Below are positions 51,594 to 59,384 of a DNA stretch of 64,000 nt, one piece after another. The position numbers and the translations under genes are program-made. The notes beneath the pieces are model-generated. The model was not told where the DNA came from, made no database searches, and saw nothing but the letters and a program-made list of their open reading frames with translations. This DNA comes from Ardenticatenales bacterium. Its GTDB lineage: Bacteria > Chloroflexota > Anaerolineae > Promineifilales > Promineifilaceae. Each line of letters opens with the position of its first letter. Within the stretch, counting starts at the first letter, position 1. Where the stretch lies: contig JACKBM010000010.1 in assembly GCA_020634575.1 (NCBI GenBank), forward strand, positions 1 to 64,000, given 5' to 3'.

Positions 51594-52607
51594 TTATTGT
51601 CTTAGGCCCGCGGTCTCCAGGAAGCCGTACATCACGTTCATATTCTGGACGGCCTGGCCGGCGGCGCCTTTTTGCAGGTTGTCGATGGCCGAGGTGATGA
51701 TGACCGTGTCGCCAAAGAGCTGGAAGCCGATGCTGCAGCGGTTGGTGTGGTTGACGTGGGCCAGGGTGGAGAGTTTACCGGCCGGTAACACCTGAATAAA
51801 CGGTTCATTGCTGTAGCTCTTTTCGTACAGCGCCTGGATTGATGCTGTCGTTTGCTGGTGACCGGCCGGTAGCGAGACATAGATTGTGCTCAGGATGCCG
51901 CGCGGCACCGGCAGCAGGTGAGGGCTGAAGATGAGATCGGGGGCGTCGGCATGCCATTCTTTCATCTGTTGCAGCATCTCGGGCACGTGGCGGTGCGACT
52001 GGCCGATTTTGTACGGCGTGAAGTTGTCCGCCGCCTCGACGAAGTGGGTGGTCATGGTTGGCTTGCGGCCGGCGCCGGAGACGCCGGATTTGGAGTCGGC
52101 GATGATGGTGCTGTTAAACAGCCCTTCGTTCAGCAGCGGCTGGAGGCCCAGCAGGACGCTGGTGGGGTAGCAGCCGGGCGTGGCGACAAGGTCCGTTTCG
52201 CGCAGCGGTTGCCGGTAGAACTCCGTCAGCCCATAGACCGCTTCCTTGATCAGTTCTGGATGAGGGTGCTCGATGCCGTACCATTTGGAGTAGACCTCCG
52301 GATCTTTGATGCGGAAGTCGGCGCTGAGGTCGATCACCCGGGCGCCGGCGGCCAGGGCGCGAGCGGCGGTGGGGGCGGCGGCGGCGTGGGGCAAACAAAG
52401 AAAAACGACGTCGATCTGGCTAAAGTCGGCGTCGTCAGCGGAAACGAGCGTGATGTTCGGGGCCTGTGGGTAGACATCGCTAAGCTGCTGGCCCGCGAAA
52501 GATTCCGAGGTGGCCAGGCCTAATTTGACCTGGGGATGGTCGGCCAGGATTTGAGCCAGTTCAAAGCCGGTGTAGCCGGAGGCGCCGATGATAGCTGCTG
52601 TGAGCAT
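51594..52607 (-). CDS. argC: N-acetyl-gamma-glutamyl-phosphate reductase
   Basis: A 337-residue NADPH-dependent enzyme. The nucleotide loop AIIGASGYTGFELAQIL and catalytic Cys in VATPGCYPTSVLLGL are present. ATG 52607 follows AGGAG at a suitable distance; reading frames further upstream run through the attenuator and are not coding. It is the first structural gene of the arginine cluster, preceded by the leader described at 52608-52875. Confidence 0.96.
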   Translation of the reverse strand: MLTAAIIGASGYTGFELAQILADHPQVKLGLATSESFAGQQLSDVYPQAPNITLVSADDADFSQIDVVFLCLPHAAAAPTAARALAAGARVIDLSADFRIKDPEVYSKWYGIEHPHPELIKEAVYGLTEFYRQPLRETDLVATPGCYPTSVLLGLQPLLNEGLFNSTIIADSKSGVSGAGRKPTMTTHFVEAADNFTPYKIGQSHRHVPEMLQQMKEWHADAPDLIFSPHLLPVPRGILSTIYVSLPAGHQQTTASIQALYEKSYSNEPFIQVLPAGKLSTLAHVNHTNRCSIGFQLFGDTVIITSAIDNLQKGAAGQAVQNMNVMYGFLETAGLRQ

Positions 52608-52677
52608 GAGTTTTTCTCCTGAAGAATGATTCCCGATCCGGCCGGTTTTGCGGCGGCCGGTATATTGATAAAAAGAC

Positions 52678-52713
52678 AAAAAAAACCGCCAGACTCAACA
52701 TTGAGTCTGGCGG
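52678..52713 (-). terminator. Attenuator terminator upstream of argC
   Basis: On the minus strand a 13-bp perfect stem (CCGCCAGACTCAA at 52713-52701 with 52698-52686, loop TG) is followed by eight T (52685-52678). It lies about 70 bases before argC and after the leader peptide gene. Its 5' arm (52712-52703) can instead pair with 52785-52776 in the leader (eight Watson-Crick and two G-U pairs), which would prevent termination. Confidence 0.92.
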
Positions 52714-52760
52714 CAAATGGCTTAGTCGAACGTAAAGCGGCTTATTTGGCGGGAATTCGT

Positions 52761-52835
52761 TCAGACAGCACAAAGCACCAGACCCTGAGGCTGGCGCGGG
52801 CGTCGCAAACGAAGGCACAGCAAATAAGAATACAT
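52761..52835 (-). CDS. Arg-rich leader peptide of the arginine operon
   Basis: A 24-codon ORF on the minus strand: MYSYLLCLRLRRPRQPQGLV followed by LCAV and TGA. Codons 9, 11, 12 and 14 are Arg (CGT, CGA, CGC, CGC). Codon 14 and the next codon form the 5' arm of a hairpin with 52781-52775 (GCGCCAG with CTGGTGC). A ribosome waiting for Arg-tRNA would cover this arm, free GGGTCTGGTG (52785-52776), and let it block the terminator. The promoter puts the transcript start 2-4 bases before the ATG, so translation would be leaderless. Confidence 0.8.
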   Translation of the reverse strand: MYSYLLCLRLRRPRQPQGLVLCAV

Positions 52836-52844
52836 GATTCGGTA

Positions 52845-52872
52845 ATGGTAACAGAGGAAGTAGAGATGTCAA
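52845..52872 (-). promoter_or_regulatory. arg operon promoter
   Basis: On the minus strand TTGACA (52872-52867) and TACCAT (52850-52845) are 16 bases apart. The predicted start is near 52838, directly before the leader-peptide ATG at 52835. Confidence 0.7.
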
Positions 52873-52907
52873 CCTTTTGGCGAAAATGGAAATTTCGTTG
52901 AGCGGTG

Positions 52908-52980
52908 GTGAGGGGTTCCTACCAACCCGACGGGTCCGCCAACCCGACGGGTCCACCACCCGACGGGTTGCCAACCCCTC
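52908..52980. repeat. Second copy of the ACCCGACGGGT palindrome element
   Basis: Three ACCCGACGGGT or CCCGACGGGT units are bounded by GAGGGGTT and CCAACCCCTC, as in 9075-9156. It lies just beyond the stop codon of the SMP-30-like gene and upstream of the arg promoter, so it probably acts as a terminator insulating the two. Confidence 0.8.
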
Positions 52981-52985
52981 GTCGA

Positions 52986-54041
52986 TCAGGTGGGCAGTTT
53001 GATCCGGCCGATTGCCTCTTCCACCAGGCTGCCCAGATAAAGGTAGCCTTCGTGCTCGACGACGCCGGTGACCTCGCCGAAGGCGCCGGTGGGGTCTTGC
53101 AGGTTGTGGACGACTTCACCCTGTTCATTCAGGCCGAGGACAAAGGCGTAGCGGGTGGCTTTGGGTTGTAGCCGCTCAGGGATGCGGTAGATGAGGCGGC
53201 GCAGCGGTGGGTATGGCATCACAAAGTCGATCTCTGGTTTGCGCGGTGAGACGAGGGCACACCAAAAGAGGCCGCTCGGGCCGCGGCTGAGGTTGTCCGG
53301 GAAGCCGGGCAGATTGTCGATGAAGATCTCATCCTCGCCGGCGCGCGGCCCTTTCAGCCAGTAGCGGCGAATACGGTAACGGCTGGTCTCGTTAATCAGC
53401 AGGAAGCTCTCGTCGGCGCTCAGGGCCACGCCGTTGGCGAAGTAGAGGCCCTCGAGCAGGAGGTAGAGCTGTTTGCTGACCGGGTTGTAGCTAAAGAGGC
53501 GGCCGTTGGGCCGGTTCTCCAGGATGTCGGCGGTGTAGTGGGCCAGGGGAAAACGGGTGGAGGTGTCGGTGAAGTAGATGAGGCCGTCCCGGGTGACGTC
53601 GAGGTGGTTGGTGAAGAGGAGCGGTTTGGCCTTGTACTGGTTGACCAATAGTTCCGGCTTTTGGCCGGGATAAAGTGAAAGGAGCCCTTTGTTGGCGTCG
53701 GCGATGAGGATCCGGCCGGTCCCGTCCACCACAATCCCCAGCGGCCGGCCGTAGGTGTGGGTCAGGGTGACCAGGTGGCTACCGTCCGGCTGGACGCGGA
53801 TGATGCGCCCGTCTACCAGACCGGCAATCAGGTTGCCCAGGTTGTCCACCGCCACATCCTCCGGCGCCTTGCCGCCAACCGGGATGCGGGCCAGGCCGGC
53901 CAGGACGTTGTTCCGGGCGTAAACGCCAGTTAATTTAGGCGCCGGCGGCGGTGTCCAGGCGACCGGGTCAATGCCGGTTGGCCAGAACAGCACATGGATC
54001 ATCACGGAGACCAGGATCAGGAAAAAGACAACCCACCACAC
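52986..54041 (-). CDS. SMP-30/strictosidine synthase-like beta-propeller protein, membrane-anchored
   Basis: A 351-residue protein. One N-terminal transmembrane helix (WWVVFFLILVSVMIHVLFW) is followed by a six-bladed propeller of the SMP-30/gluconolactonase and strictosidine-synthase-like group: GKAPEDVAVDNLGNLIAGL, GRPLGIVVDGTGRILIAD, LYFANGVALSADESFLLI and GEVTGVVEHEGYLYLGSL. Family members hydrolyse lactones or esters using a bound calcium ion. The substrate is not predictable. It ends beside the ACCCGACGGGT element. Confidence 0.82.
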   Translation of the reverse strand: MWWVVFFLILVSVMIHVLFWPTGIDPVAWTPPPAPKLTGVYARNNVLAGLARIPVGGKAPEDVAVDNLGNLIAGLVDGRIIRVQPDGSHLVTLTHTYGRPLGIVVDGTGRILIADANKGLLSLYPGQKPELLVNQYKAKPLLFTNHLDVTRDGLIYFTDTSTRFPLAHYTADILENRPNGRLFSYNPVSKQLYLLLEGLYFANGVALSADESFLLINETSRYRIRRYWLKGPRAGEDEIFIDNLPGFPDNLSRGPSGLFWCALVSPRKPEIDFVMPYPPLRRLIYRIPERLQPKATRYAFVLGLNEQGEVVHNLQDPTGAFGEVTGVVEHEGYLYLGSLVEEAIGRIKLPT

Positions 54042-54083
54042 AGCTTTCCTCCTTAAGCTGAATTGCGCCCGGCGGCGCTCACT

Positions 54084-55238
54084 TTAGACGCGGCGATACG
54101 GATCGAACAGTTTTTGCCACTCGTCCAGGGCATATCGGTCGGTCATGCCGGCGATGTAATCGGTGACGACGCGGGGGATGGGCCTGGTCGCCAGCTGGGC
54201 CTGAGTTTCGGCCGGCAACATGCGTGGTTCCTTGCAGTATGCTTCAAAAAGCTGGGTGATGAAGCGCTCAGCCTTGGATTGCATCCGCATCAACCGGTAA
54301 TGGCGGTACATGCGCTGGAAGAGGAAATCTTTTAGCGCCCGGATCTTGGGGTATAGCTCAGCCGAATAGCCGGCCACATTGGCATCATGTGTTTGCAGGT
54401 CCAGGACTGAATTGATCCCGGCGGCGGTGATCCGGCCATCCGTGGTTTGCAGGACGTCGGTGACCATCAGGCCGATGAGTTCCCGGTTGATATGATGGCG
54501 CCGCTCATCCGTCAGCGGGCCGCTCCCATCCCAGCCGATATCGGTCAGTAGCTCGCGCCAGATTTCCAGTTCATGCAAGTCGGCGCAGTTGAAGAGGCCG
54601 GCGCGCAAGCCATCGTCCAGGTCGTGGGCGTTGTAGGCAATTTCGTCCGCCAGGTTGGCTATCTGCGCTTCCAGGGAGCCGCGTTTGTCTGGCTCGTAAG
54701 CGCTCGCGTCACTTTTGTCATACTCGGTTTCGTGCTTGATCATCCCCTCGCGGGTTTCATAGGTCAGGTTGAGACCGGGGAACTCGGCGTAGCGGTCTTC
54801 AATTTCCGTAACGATGCGATAGCTGTGGGTGTTATGGTTGAAGCCACCGTGATCGGCCATTAATTTGTTGAGGATATGTTCGCCGGCGTGGCCAAAAGGG
54901 GCGTGGCCCAGGTCATGGGCCAGGCAGATCGCCTCGGTCAGGGTCTCATTGGCGCCGAGGCCGCGGGCCAGGGCGCGGCCGAGCTGGGCGACTTCGAGGG
55001 TGTGGGTCAGGCGGGTGCGGTAATGATCCCCTTCATAGAAGACGAAGACCTGGGTTTTGTATTCAAGGCGGCGAAAGGCAGAGGTATGGATGATGCGATC
55101 CCGGTCGCGCTGGAAAGCTGTGCGCGTGGCGGATTCAGGTTCCGGGTACTGGCGCCCCTGGCTGATGGCGCTGTGCAGCCCGTATGGGGCCACTGTCAGA
55201 GCCTCGAGTTCTTCCTGTTTCTCACGCAAATATCTCAT
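54084..55238 (-). CDS. dgt: Deoxyguanosinetriphosphate triphosphohydrolase-like protein
   Basis: A 384-residue HD-domain protein of the Dgt family. HTSAFRRLEYKTQVF, RLTHTLEVAQ (first His) and AHDLGHAPFGHAGE (HD pair) form the metal site, with LADEIAYNAHDLDDGL supplying the final Asp. These enzymes cleave dNTPs to deoxynucleosides and triphosphate. The length matches the dGTPase-like type II group. It stands in front of the SMP-30-like gene and is divergent from the LysM gene. Confidence 0.9.
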   Translation of the reverse strand: MRYLREKQEELEALTVAPYGLHSAISQGRQYPEPESATRTAFQRDRDRIIHTSAFRRLEYKTQVFVFYEGDHYRTRLTHTLEVAQLGRALARGLGANETLTEAICLAHDLGHAPFGHAGEHILNKLMADHGGFNHNTHSYRIVTEIEDRYAEFPGLNLTYETREGMIKHETEYDKSDASAYEPDKRGSLEAQIANLADEIAYNAHDLDDGLRAGLFNCADLHELEIWRELLTDIGWDGSGPLTDERRHHINRELIGLMVTDVLQTTDGRITAAGINSVLDLQTHDANVAGYSAELYPKIRALKDFLFQRMYRHYRLMRMQSKAERFITQLFEAYCKEPRMLPAETQAQLATRPIPRVVTDYIAGMTDRYALDEWQKLFDPYRRV

Positions 55239-55348
55239 TATGCCCTCGCTTGCGATTCCCCTCTGTGAGGTGTACCATGTTCTCGTTGACAGTGTACTCG
55301 TTTACGGACCCTTTCAGCAAGGTATAGATTTGCTGCCGGAGTTACTTT

Positions 55349-56086
55349 ATGTCCCGAAATTTGATTATTCTCATCATCATTTTCGCGGTCCTGATCGGGT
55401 TGGCGATGTTTGTGCTGATCCCGGGGCGCGGCGATGATGATGCGACGACTGAATCCGTTGATCCCGAGGTGGCCCTGCAGCAGACGGCAGCGGCTGAAGC
55501 GGCGGCATTGCAGCAGCCGGCGACCGAGGGCCGTGTCCAGGAACAACGCGTGATTGCCGGTCAGGTTGTGAGCCTGAATTACGTCGCGGCCAATCTATTT
55601 CAGACGCAAACAGAGCGAGGTGGTACGGTGCCGGTGGTGCAGCCCACAACAGAGGTGACGCAGCCAGAGCCCACAACCGCGCCTGACCAGGCGGTCGTGC
55701 CGACCCTGACGCCAATCCCCTCGGCGCCGCAGCTGGGCGGGAGCGTGTTAGCCTCTGGTGACGCGATTATCTTCCGCCAATACACCGTTGGCGCGTCAGA
55801 CACGATGTACAGTCTCTCTATTCGCACGGATTTTGACACGTCGATCGGGTTGATGGCGCTGTACGGCATTGACACATCAGATTTTGTGGCTGGCAATGTC
55901 ATTAATCTGCCTATTGTGAACCCCAACTATTGCAGTGGCGCGCGGGCGGTCCACCTCATTCTGGAAGGGGAGACGGTCTTTCGCATAGCCGATAAATATA
56001 GCACCACCATCGAAGCGATCGCGGCGGCCAACGGGCTGGGCGCGGATTACCGGATTCGCACCAATGATGTGCTTTGTATTCCTTGA
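55349..56086 (+). CDS. Membrane-anchored LysM protein
   Basis: A 245-residue protein. An N-terminal signal-anchor helix (NLIILIIIFAVLIGLAMFVL) is followed by an acidic, Ala/Gln/Thr/Pro-rich linker (about 30-130). Two LysM-type modules follow: the first (about 142-188, YTVGASDTMYSLSIRTDFD) is degenerate; the second (about 198-243, LILEGETVFRIADKYSTTI) is clear. LysM domains bind peptidoglycan or related glycans. Two Cys (NPNYCSGA and NDVLCIP) bracket the second module and may form a disulfide. It precedes the M24 gene by 18 bases. Confidence 0.82.
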   Translation: MSRNLIILIIIFAVLIGLAMFVLIPGRGDDDATTESVDPEVALQQTAAAEAAALQQPATEGRVQEQRVIAGQVVSLNYVAANLFQTQTERGGTVPVVQPTTEVTQPEPTTAPDQAVVPTLTPIPSAPQLGGSVLASGDAIIFRQYTVGASDTMYSLSIRTDFDTSIGLMALYGIDTSDFVAGNVINLPIVNPNYCSGARAVHLILEGETVFRIADKYSTTIEAIAAANGLGADYRIRTNDVLCIP

Positions 56087-56104
56087 TGGTGCACTGCAAA
56101 GAAG

Positions 56105-57304
56105 ATGATACATTCTATTCGCATTCCCCGGTCGGAATTTGACGAGCGCAAGGCGGTGCTGCTGAATTACGTGCGCGAGCGGCATTTGCGCGGCGCGGTG
56201 ATTTTTGACAGCACCAACATCCTTTATTACAGCGGCTTTGCCTTCATTCCGACCGAGCGGCCGATCATTTATGTGCTTAGCGCCAGCGGTGAACAGGCGA
56301 TGTTTGTGCCGCGGCTGGAGCTGGAGCATGTGAAGGCGGAGACGGGCGTGGACCGGGTTGGCCATTACCGGGAATATCCGGGCGTGCCCCGGCCGGAAGT
56401 GGCCTTCAAAGAGATGCTGGGCGAGATGAAGATGCTCGGCGGCGAGGGCGAGATCGGCGCGGACATGGATGGCTACCCCTGGATCCTGGGTTATGAAGGG
56501 CCGCGGCTGAGCGAACTGACCGACCTCACGTTCGTCAACATCCATCAATTCATCTACCGGCAACAATGGATCAAAAGCGCCCATGAGCTGGCGCTGATCC
56601 GGGAAAGCTGCAAGTGGGGGCACTTGGCCCATGTCTTGCTACAGCGCTATACCCGCCCCGGCGCCACGGAGACGGCAGTGAGCCTGCGGGCCAGCAACGA
56701 AGCCACGCTGGCCATGATGGACACCATCGGCCCGATCTACCGGGCGCAGGGGTGGGGCGGCGGTCCCAGCGCCGGTTACCGGGGACAGATTGGGCGCAAT
56801 GCAGCCATTCCCCATGCGCTGGCCAACAACATCGTCTTCCAGCCGGGGGATGTGCTGGTGACCGGGGCCGGTTGCCTGATGTGGGGCTACCATTCCGAGC
56901 TGGAGCGCACCATGTTTATCGGCGAGCCCACCGCTGAGCAGCAAGCGCTCTTCAATCATATGAAGAACGCCCAGGAAATTGCGTTCGAAGCGATGAAGCC
57001 GGGCGTCAAATGCAGCGAAGTGGACGATGCGGTGCGGGCCTATTACGAAAAGAACAAGCTGACGGCCCACTGGAAGCATCATTCCGGCCACGCCATTGGC
57101 CTGCGTTATCACGAGGGGCCGTACCTCGACAGCGGCGACGACACGGTGCTGCGGCCGGGCATGGTCTTTACCGTCGAGCCGGGCTTTTACTCGGCTGAGC
57201 TGGGCGGCTACCGCCACTCCGATACCGTGGCCATCACGGCCGACGGCATCGAGCAGATGACATATTATCCGCGCGATCTGGAACCGTTGATCATTCCAGT
57301 CTAG
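56105..57304 (+). CDS. M24 (creatinase/prolidase-fold) protein lacking several metal ligands
   Basis: A 399-residue protein with an N-terminal creatinase-like domain and a C-terminal pita-bread fold. The His motif HHSGHAIGLRYHEGP and FTVEPG are present. However, the first ligand segment, normally D-x-G-x(n)-GYxSDxTRT, reads TGAGCLMWGYHSELERT (Asp to Gly and Asp to Glu), and the last ligand region reads YRHSDTV rather than RxED. This pattern resembles non-metal members such as creatinase or ectoine hydrolase, so amidohydrolase activity without metal is more likely than Xaa-Pro peptidase. The stop codon overlaps that of the convergent next gene. Confidence 0.8.
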   Translation: MIHSIRIPRSEFDERKAVLLNYVRERHLRGAVIFDSTNILYYSGFAFIPTERPIIYVLSASGEQAMFVPRLELEHVKAETGVDRVGHYREYPGVPRPEVAFKEMLGEMKMLGGEGEIGADMDGYPWILGYEGPRLSELTDLTFVNIHQFIYRQQWIKSAHELALIRESCKWGHLAHVLLQRYTRPGATETAVSLRASNEATLAMMDTIGPIYRAQGWGGGPSAGYRGQIGRNAAIPHALANNIVFQPGDVLVTGAGCLMWGYHSELERTMFIGEPTAEQQALFNHMKNAQEIAFEAMKPGVKCSEVDDAVRAYYEKNKLTAHWKHHSGHAIGLRYHEGPYLDSGDDTVLRPGMVFTVEPGFYSAELGGYRHSDTVAITADGIEQMTYYPRDLEPLIIPV

Positions 57305-58194
57305 CCTCGATACGCCGCCACCGCTTCCAGCAGCCGGGCCAGGGATTCGGGGCCGGTTGGGGTGGCCTGGACGATGAGGTGGCTGATGCCGGCCGCTTCA
57401 TAGGCGGCGAAGGCGTCGGCGACTTCAGTGGCGGAGCCGCCCAATGGTTCGCGGGCAAAGGGGCGGGCGCTGCCCAGGTCCGGGTAGGCGACGGAGAGGC
57501 CGGCGGTGATGGTCAATGTCGCTGGATCACGCCCCGCTGCTTCACAGGCGGCCTTCACTTTGGCGACCCGCTCGGTTGTGCCGGCCACATCCCCATGCCA
57601 GACCGTGTTCCACATATCGGCGTACTCAGCCGTCAGGCGCAACATGCGCGGCCCGAAGGCGCCCATCAAAAGAGGGATGCCGTCGGGGCGAGGACCGGCC
57701 GGTGTCACCACACAATTCTTCGCCTGGTAATACTCCCCAGCAAAGTCAACCGTCTTGCCTTTCAACAAGGGCTGCAAAATCTGCAACGACTCCTCCAGCC
57801 GCCCGACCCGATGGTCAAACGGGAAGCCGAAGGCGTCGAACTCCGGCTCATGCCAGCCGGCGCCGATGCCCAGAATGAGCCGGCCGTCGCTAATTTCGTC
57901 GAGGGTGTGGGCCATTTTGGCGAGCAGGGCGGGGTTGCGGAACGGGTTGCAGAGGACCAGCGTGCCCAGCTCGACGCTGTCGGTCGCTTCGGCCAGGGCG
58001 CAGAGGAGCGTCCAACATTCCCAGATACCGACTGTGTTTTCCGGCTTATAGCGGAAGAGGAGATGGTCAAAGACCCAGATCGAGTCCAGGCCGCCCGCTT
58101 CGGCGGTTTGGGCCATGGCTTTGAGTTCGGTGTAGGAGGGGATCCGGCCGGTTTCCTCATCCTGAACGTGGTCAATAACGTAACCGATTTTCAT
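57301..58194 (-). CDS. LLM class flavin/F420-dependent oxidoreductase
   Basis: A 297-residue luciferase-like TIM-barrel protein. AEAGGLDSIWVFDHLLFRY, LGTLVLCNPFRNPALLAKM and GRLILGIGAGWHEPEFDAFG are typical. Start ATG 58194 (MKIGYVIDH) is preceded by GGGAG; a longer frame upstream is not supported. Many Chloroflexota relatives use coenzyme F420, but FMN cannot be excluded. Its stop codon shares CTAG with the convergent M24 gene. Confidence 0.85.
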   Translation of the reverse strand: MKIGYVIDHVQDEETGRIPSYTELKAMAQTAEAGGLDSIWVFDHLLFRYKPENTVGIWECWTLLCALAEATDSVELGTLVLCNPFRNPALLAKMAHTLDEISDGRLILGIGAGWHEPEFDAFGFPFDHRVGRLEESLQILQPLLKGKTVDFAGEYYQAKNCVVTPAGPRPDGIPLLMGAFGPRMLRLTAEYADMWNTVWHGDVAGTTERVAKVKAACEAAGRDPATLTITAGLSVAYPDLGSARPFAREPLGGSATEVADAFAAYEAAGISHLIVQATPTGPESLARLLEAVAAYRG

Positions 58195-58454
58195 CTGTTT
58201 TCTCCCGTGGTATGCCTGATGTAGTCGCTGCTGGATGTCTAGAGACTCCTGAATCATACTGACCCGGGCAGCCCCTGACAAATCGTGCGGGGATAGGGCC
58301 TGTGTTGCGCATCAGAGGGAGATGAGCCGGACAGCAGTCAGTCAGGGGCTGGAAACAAAAGCTGGGCAGGCTGGATGGCGGGGCTGCCCGAGCGCGGGAT
58401 GCGTGGCGTGAGGGCCGGCGGAATGTGGTGGGCCGGGATTGGGAGAGGCGACAG

Positions 58455-59120
58455 CTAGGGGGCTACTGGTAGCTGGAGGCGGTAGCAGAGGCTGCCGGGG
58501 GTGGCGCCGTGTTGCAGGCCGCCATCGTACAGCTGGGTGATGATGCGCGTCACGAACGTATAACGCTCGTCCCAGGCTGTGGTTTTGACCTCGCTGCCAT
58601 CGCTATGGCCTGTGTGCGGGTAGTTACCTTCTAGTACGATCTGCACTCGATCCCCTGCTGTTCGGCTGGCTCTGACTTGAATGGTCGTGGCCGGCCCCCG
58701 GTCACTATTGGCCAGCAGGAGGAGCAAATTGATAAACGCTTTGACCAGCCATTCATCAGTCAGGAGCTGCGGTAACTCGGGCGGGATGGATAGGTCAAGT
58801 TGGGGGCGATCATCCGTCAACAGGCGAGCCAGACCCAGCTGGGCCTGATCGACGAGAGCTTGCAGCGGCATTGGGACCGGCTGAATCGGTTCAGCCAGGT
58901 ATTGCAGCCGCCAATAATCGGCCAGGAAATCGATTTCTTCAACGACGCGATAGTTGTTGCGGGCGATGAGGCCAATCAGTACAGATTGATCGAGTGTATG
59001 GTTCCCACCGTGATGCTCCAGTATCTCCGCAGAGGCGGCAATACTGGCCAACGGGGTGCGGATATCGTGCACCCATGTCGTCAGGAACTGCAGGAAATGT
59101 TGCGTGTCTATGTTGCTCAC
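58455..59120 (-). CDS. Stand-alone histidine-kinase-like protein, degenerate
   Basis: A 221-residue protein starting at GTG 59120. Residues of about 10-75 resemble a HisKA dimerisation domain with the phospho-acceptor motif WVHDIRTPLASI. The rest resembles an ATP-binding kinase domain, but the N box is weak (FINLLLLLANSD) and no clear G boxes are seen. There is no sensor or membrane part and no adjacent response regulator. It is upstream-adjacent in orientation to no kinase partner but 264 bases from the SARP-type regulator on the same strand. Confidence 0.65.
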   Translation of the reverse strand: MSNIDTQHFLQFLTTWVHDIRTPLASIAASAEILEHHGGNHTLDQSVLIGLIARNNYRVVEEIDFLADYWRLQYLAEPIQPVPMPLQALVDQAQLGLARLLTDDRPQLDLSIPPELPQLLTDEWLVKAFINLLLLLANSDRGPATTIQVRASRTAGDRVQIVLEGNYPHTGHSDGSEVKTTAWDERYTFVTRIITQLYDGGLQHGATPGSLCYRLQLPVAP

Positions 59121-59384
59121 CCGGATTTTGCTCAGAATTTAAGACTGTTTTCACAACCGGCACCGCTCGGGCGATGATGGCTAGATTATAGAAGAAGGGT
59201 CAGCAAAGGTGAGTAGATAATCGGTAATGGGTAATGTTACTCTTGGGCCATCGCTTTCCCGTGGGAAATGGATCCGGCCGGGATTACATTTATATGTCCC
59301 GGCCAACGTGCTGCGCACCGATTCATTCTCCCTTGCCCTCACCGTGCGTCTGTGGCATGACCTATCGCTCGGCGCAACGGGCCT

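Noticed and set aside
52678..52835. T-box riboswitch upstream of argC
   Set aside because: No T-box consensus or specifier stem was found; the Arg codon leader plus antiterminator explains the terminator better.
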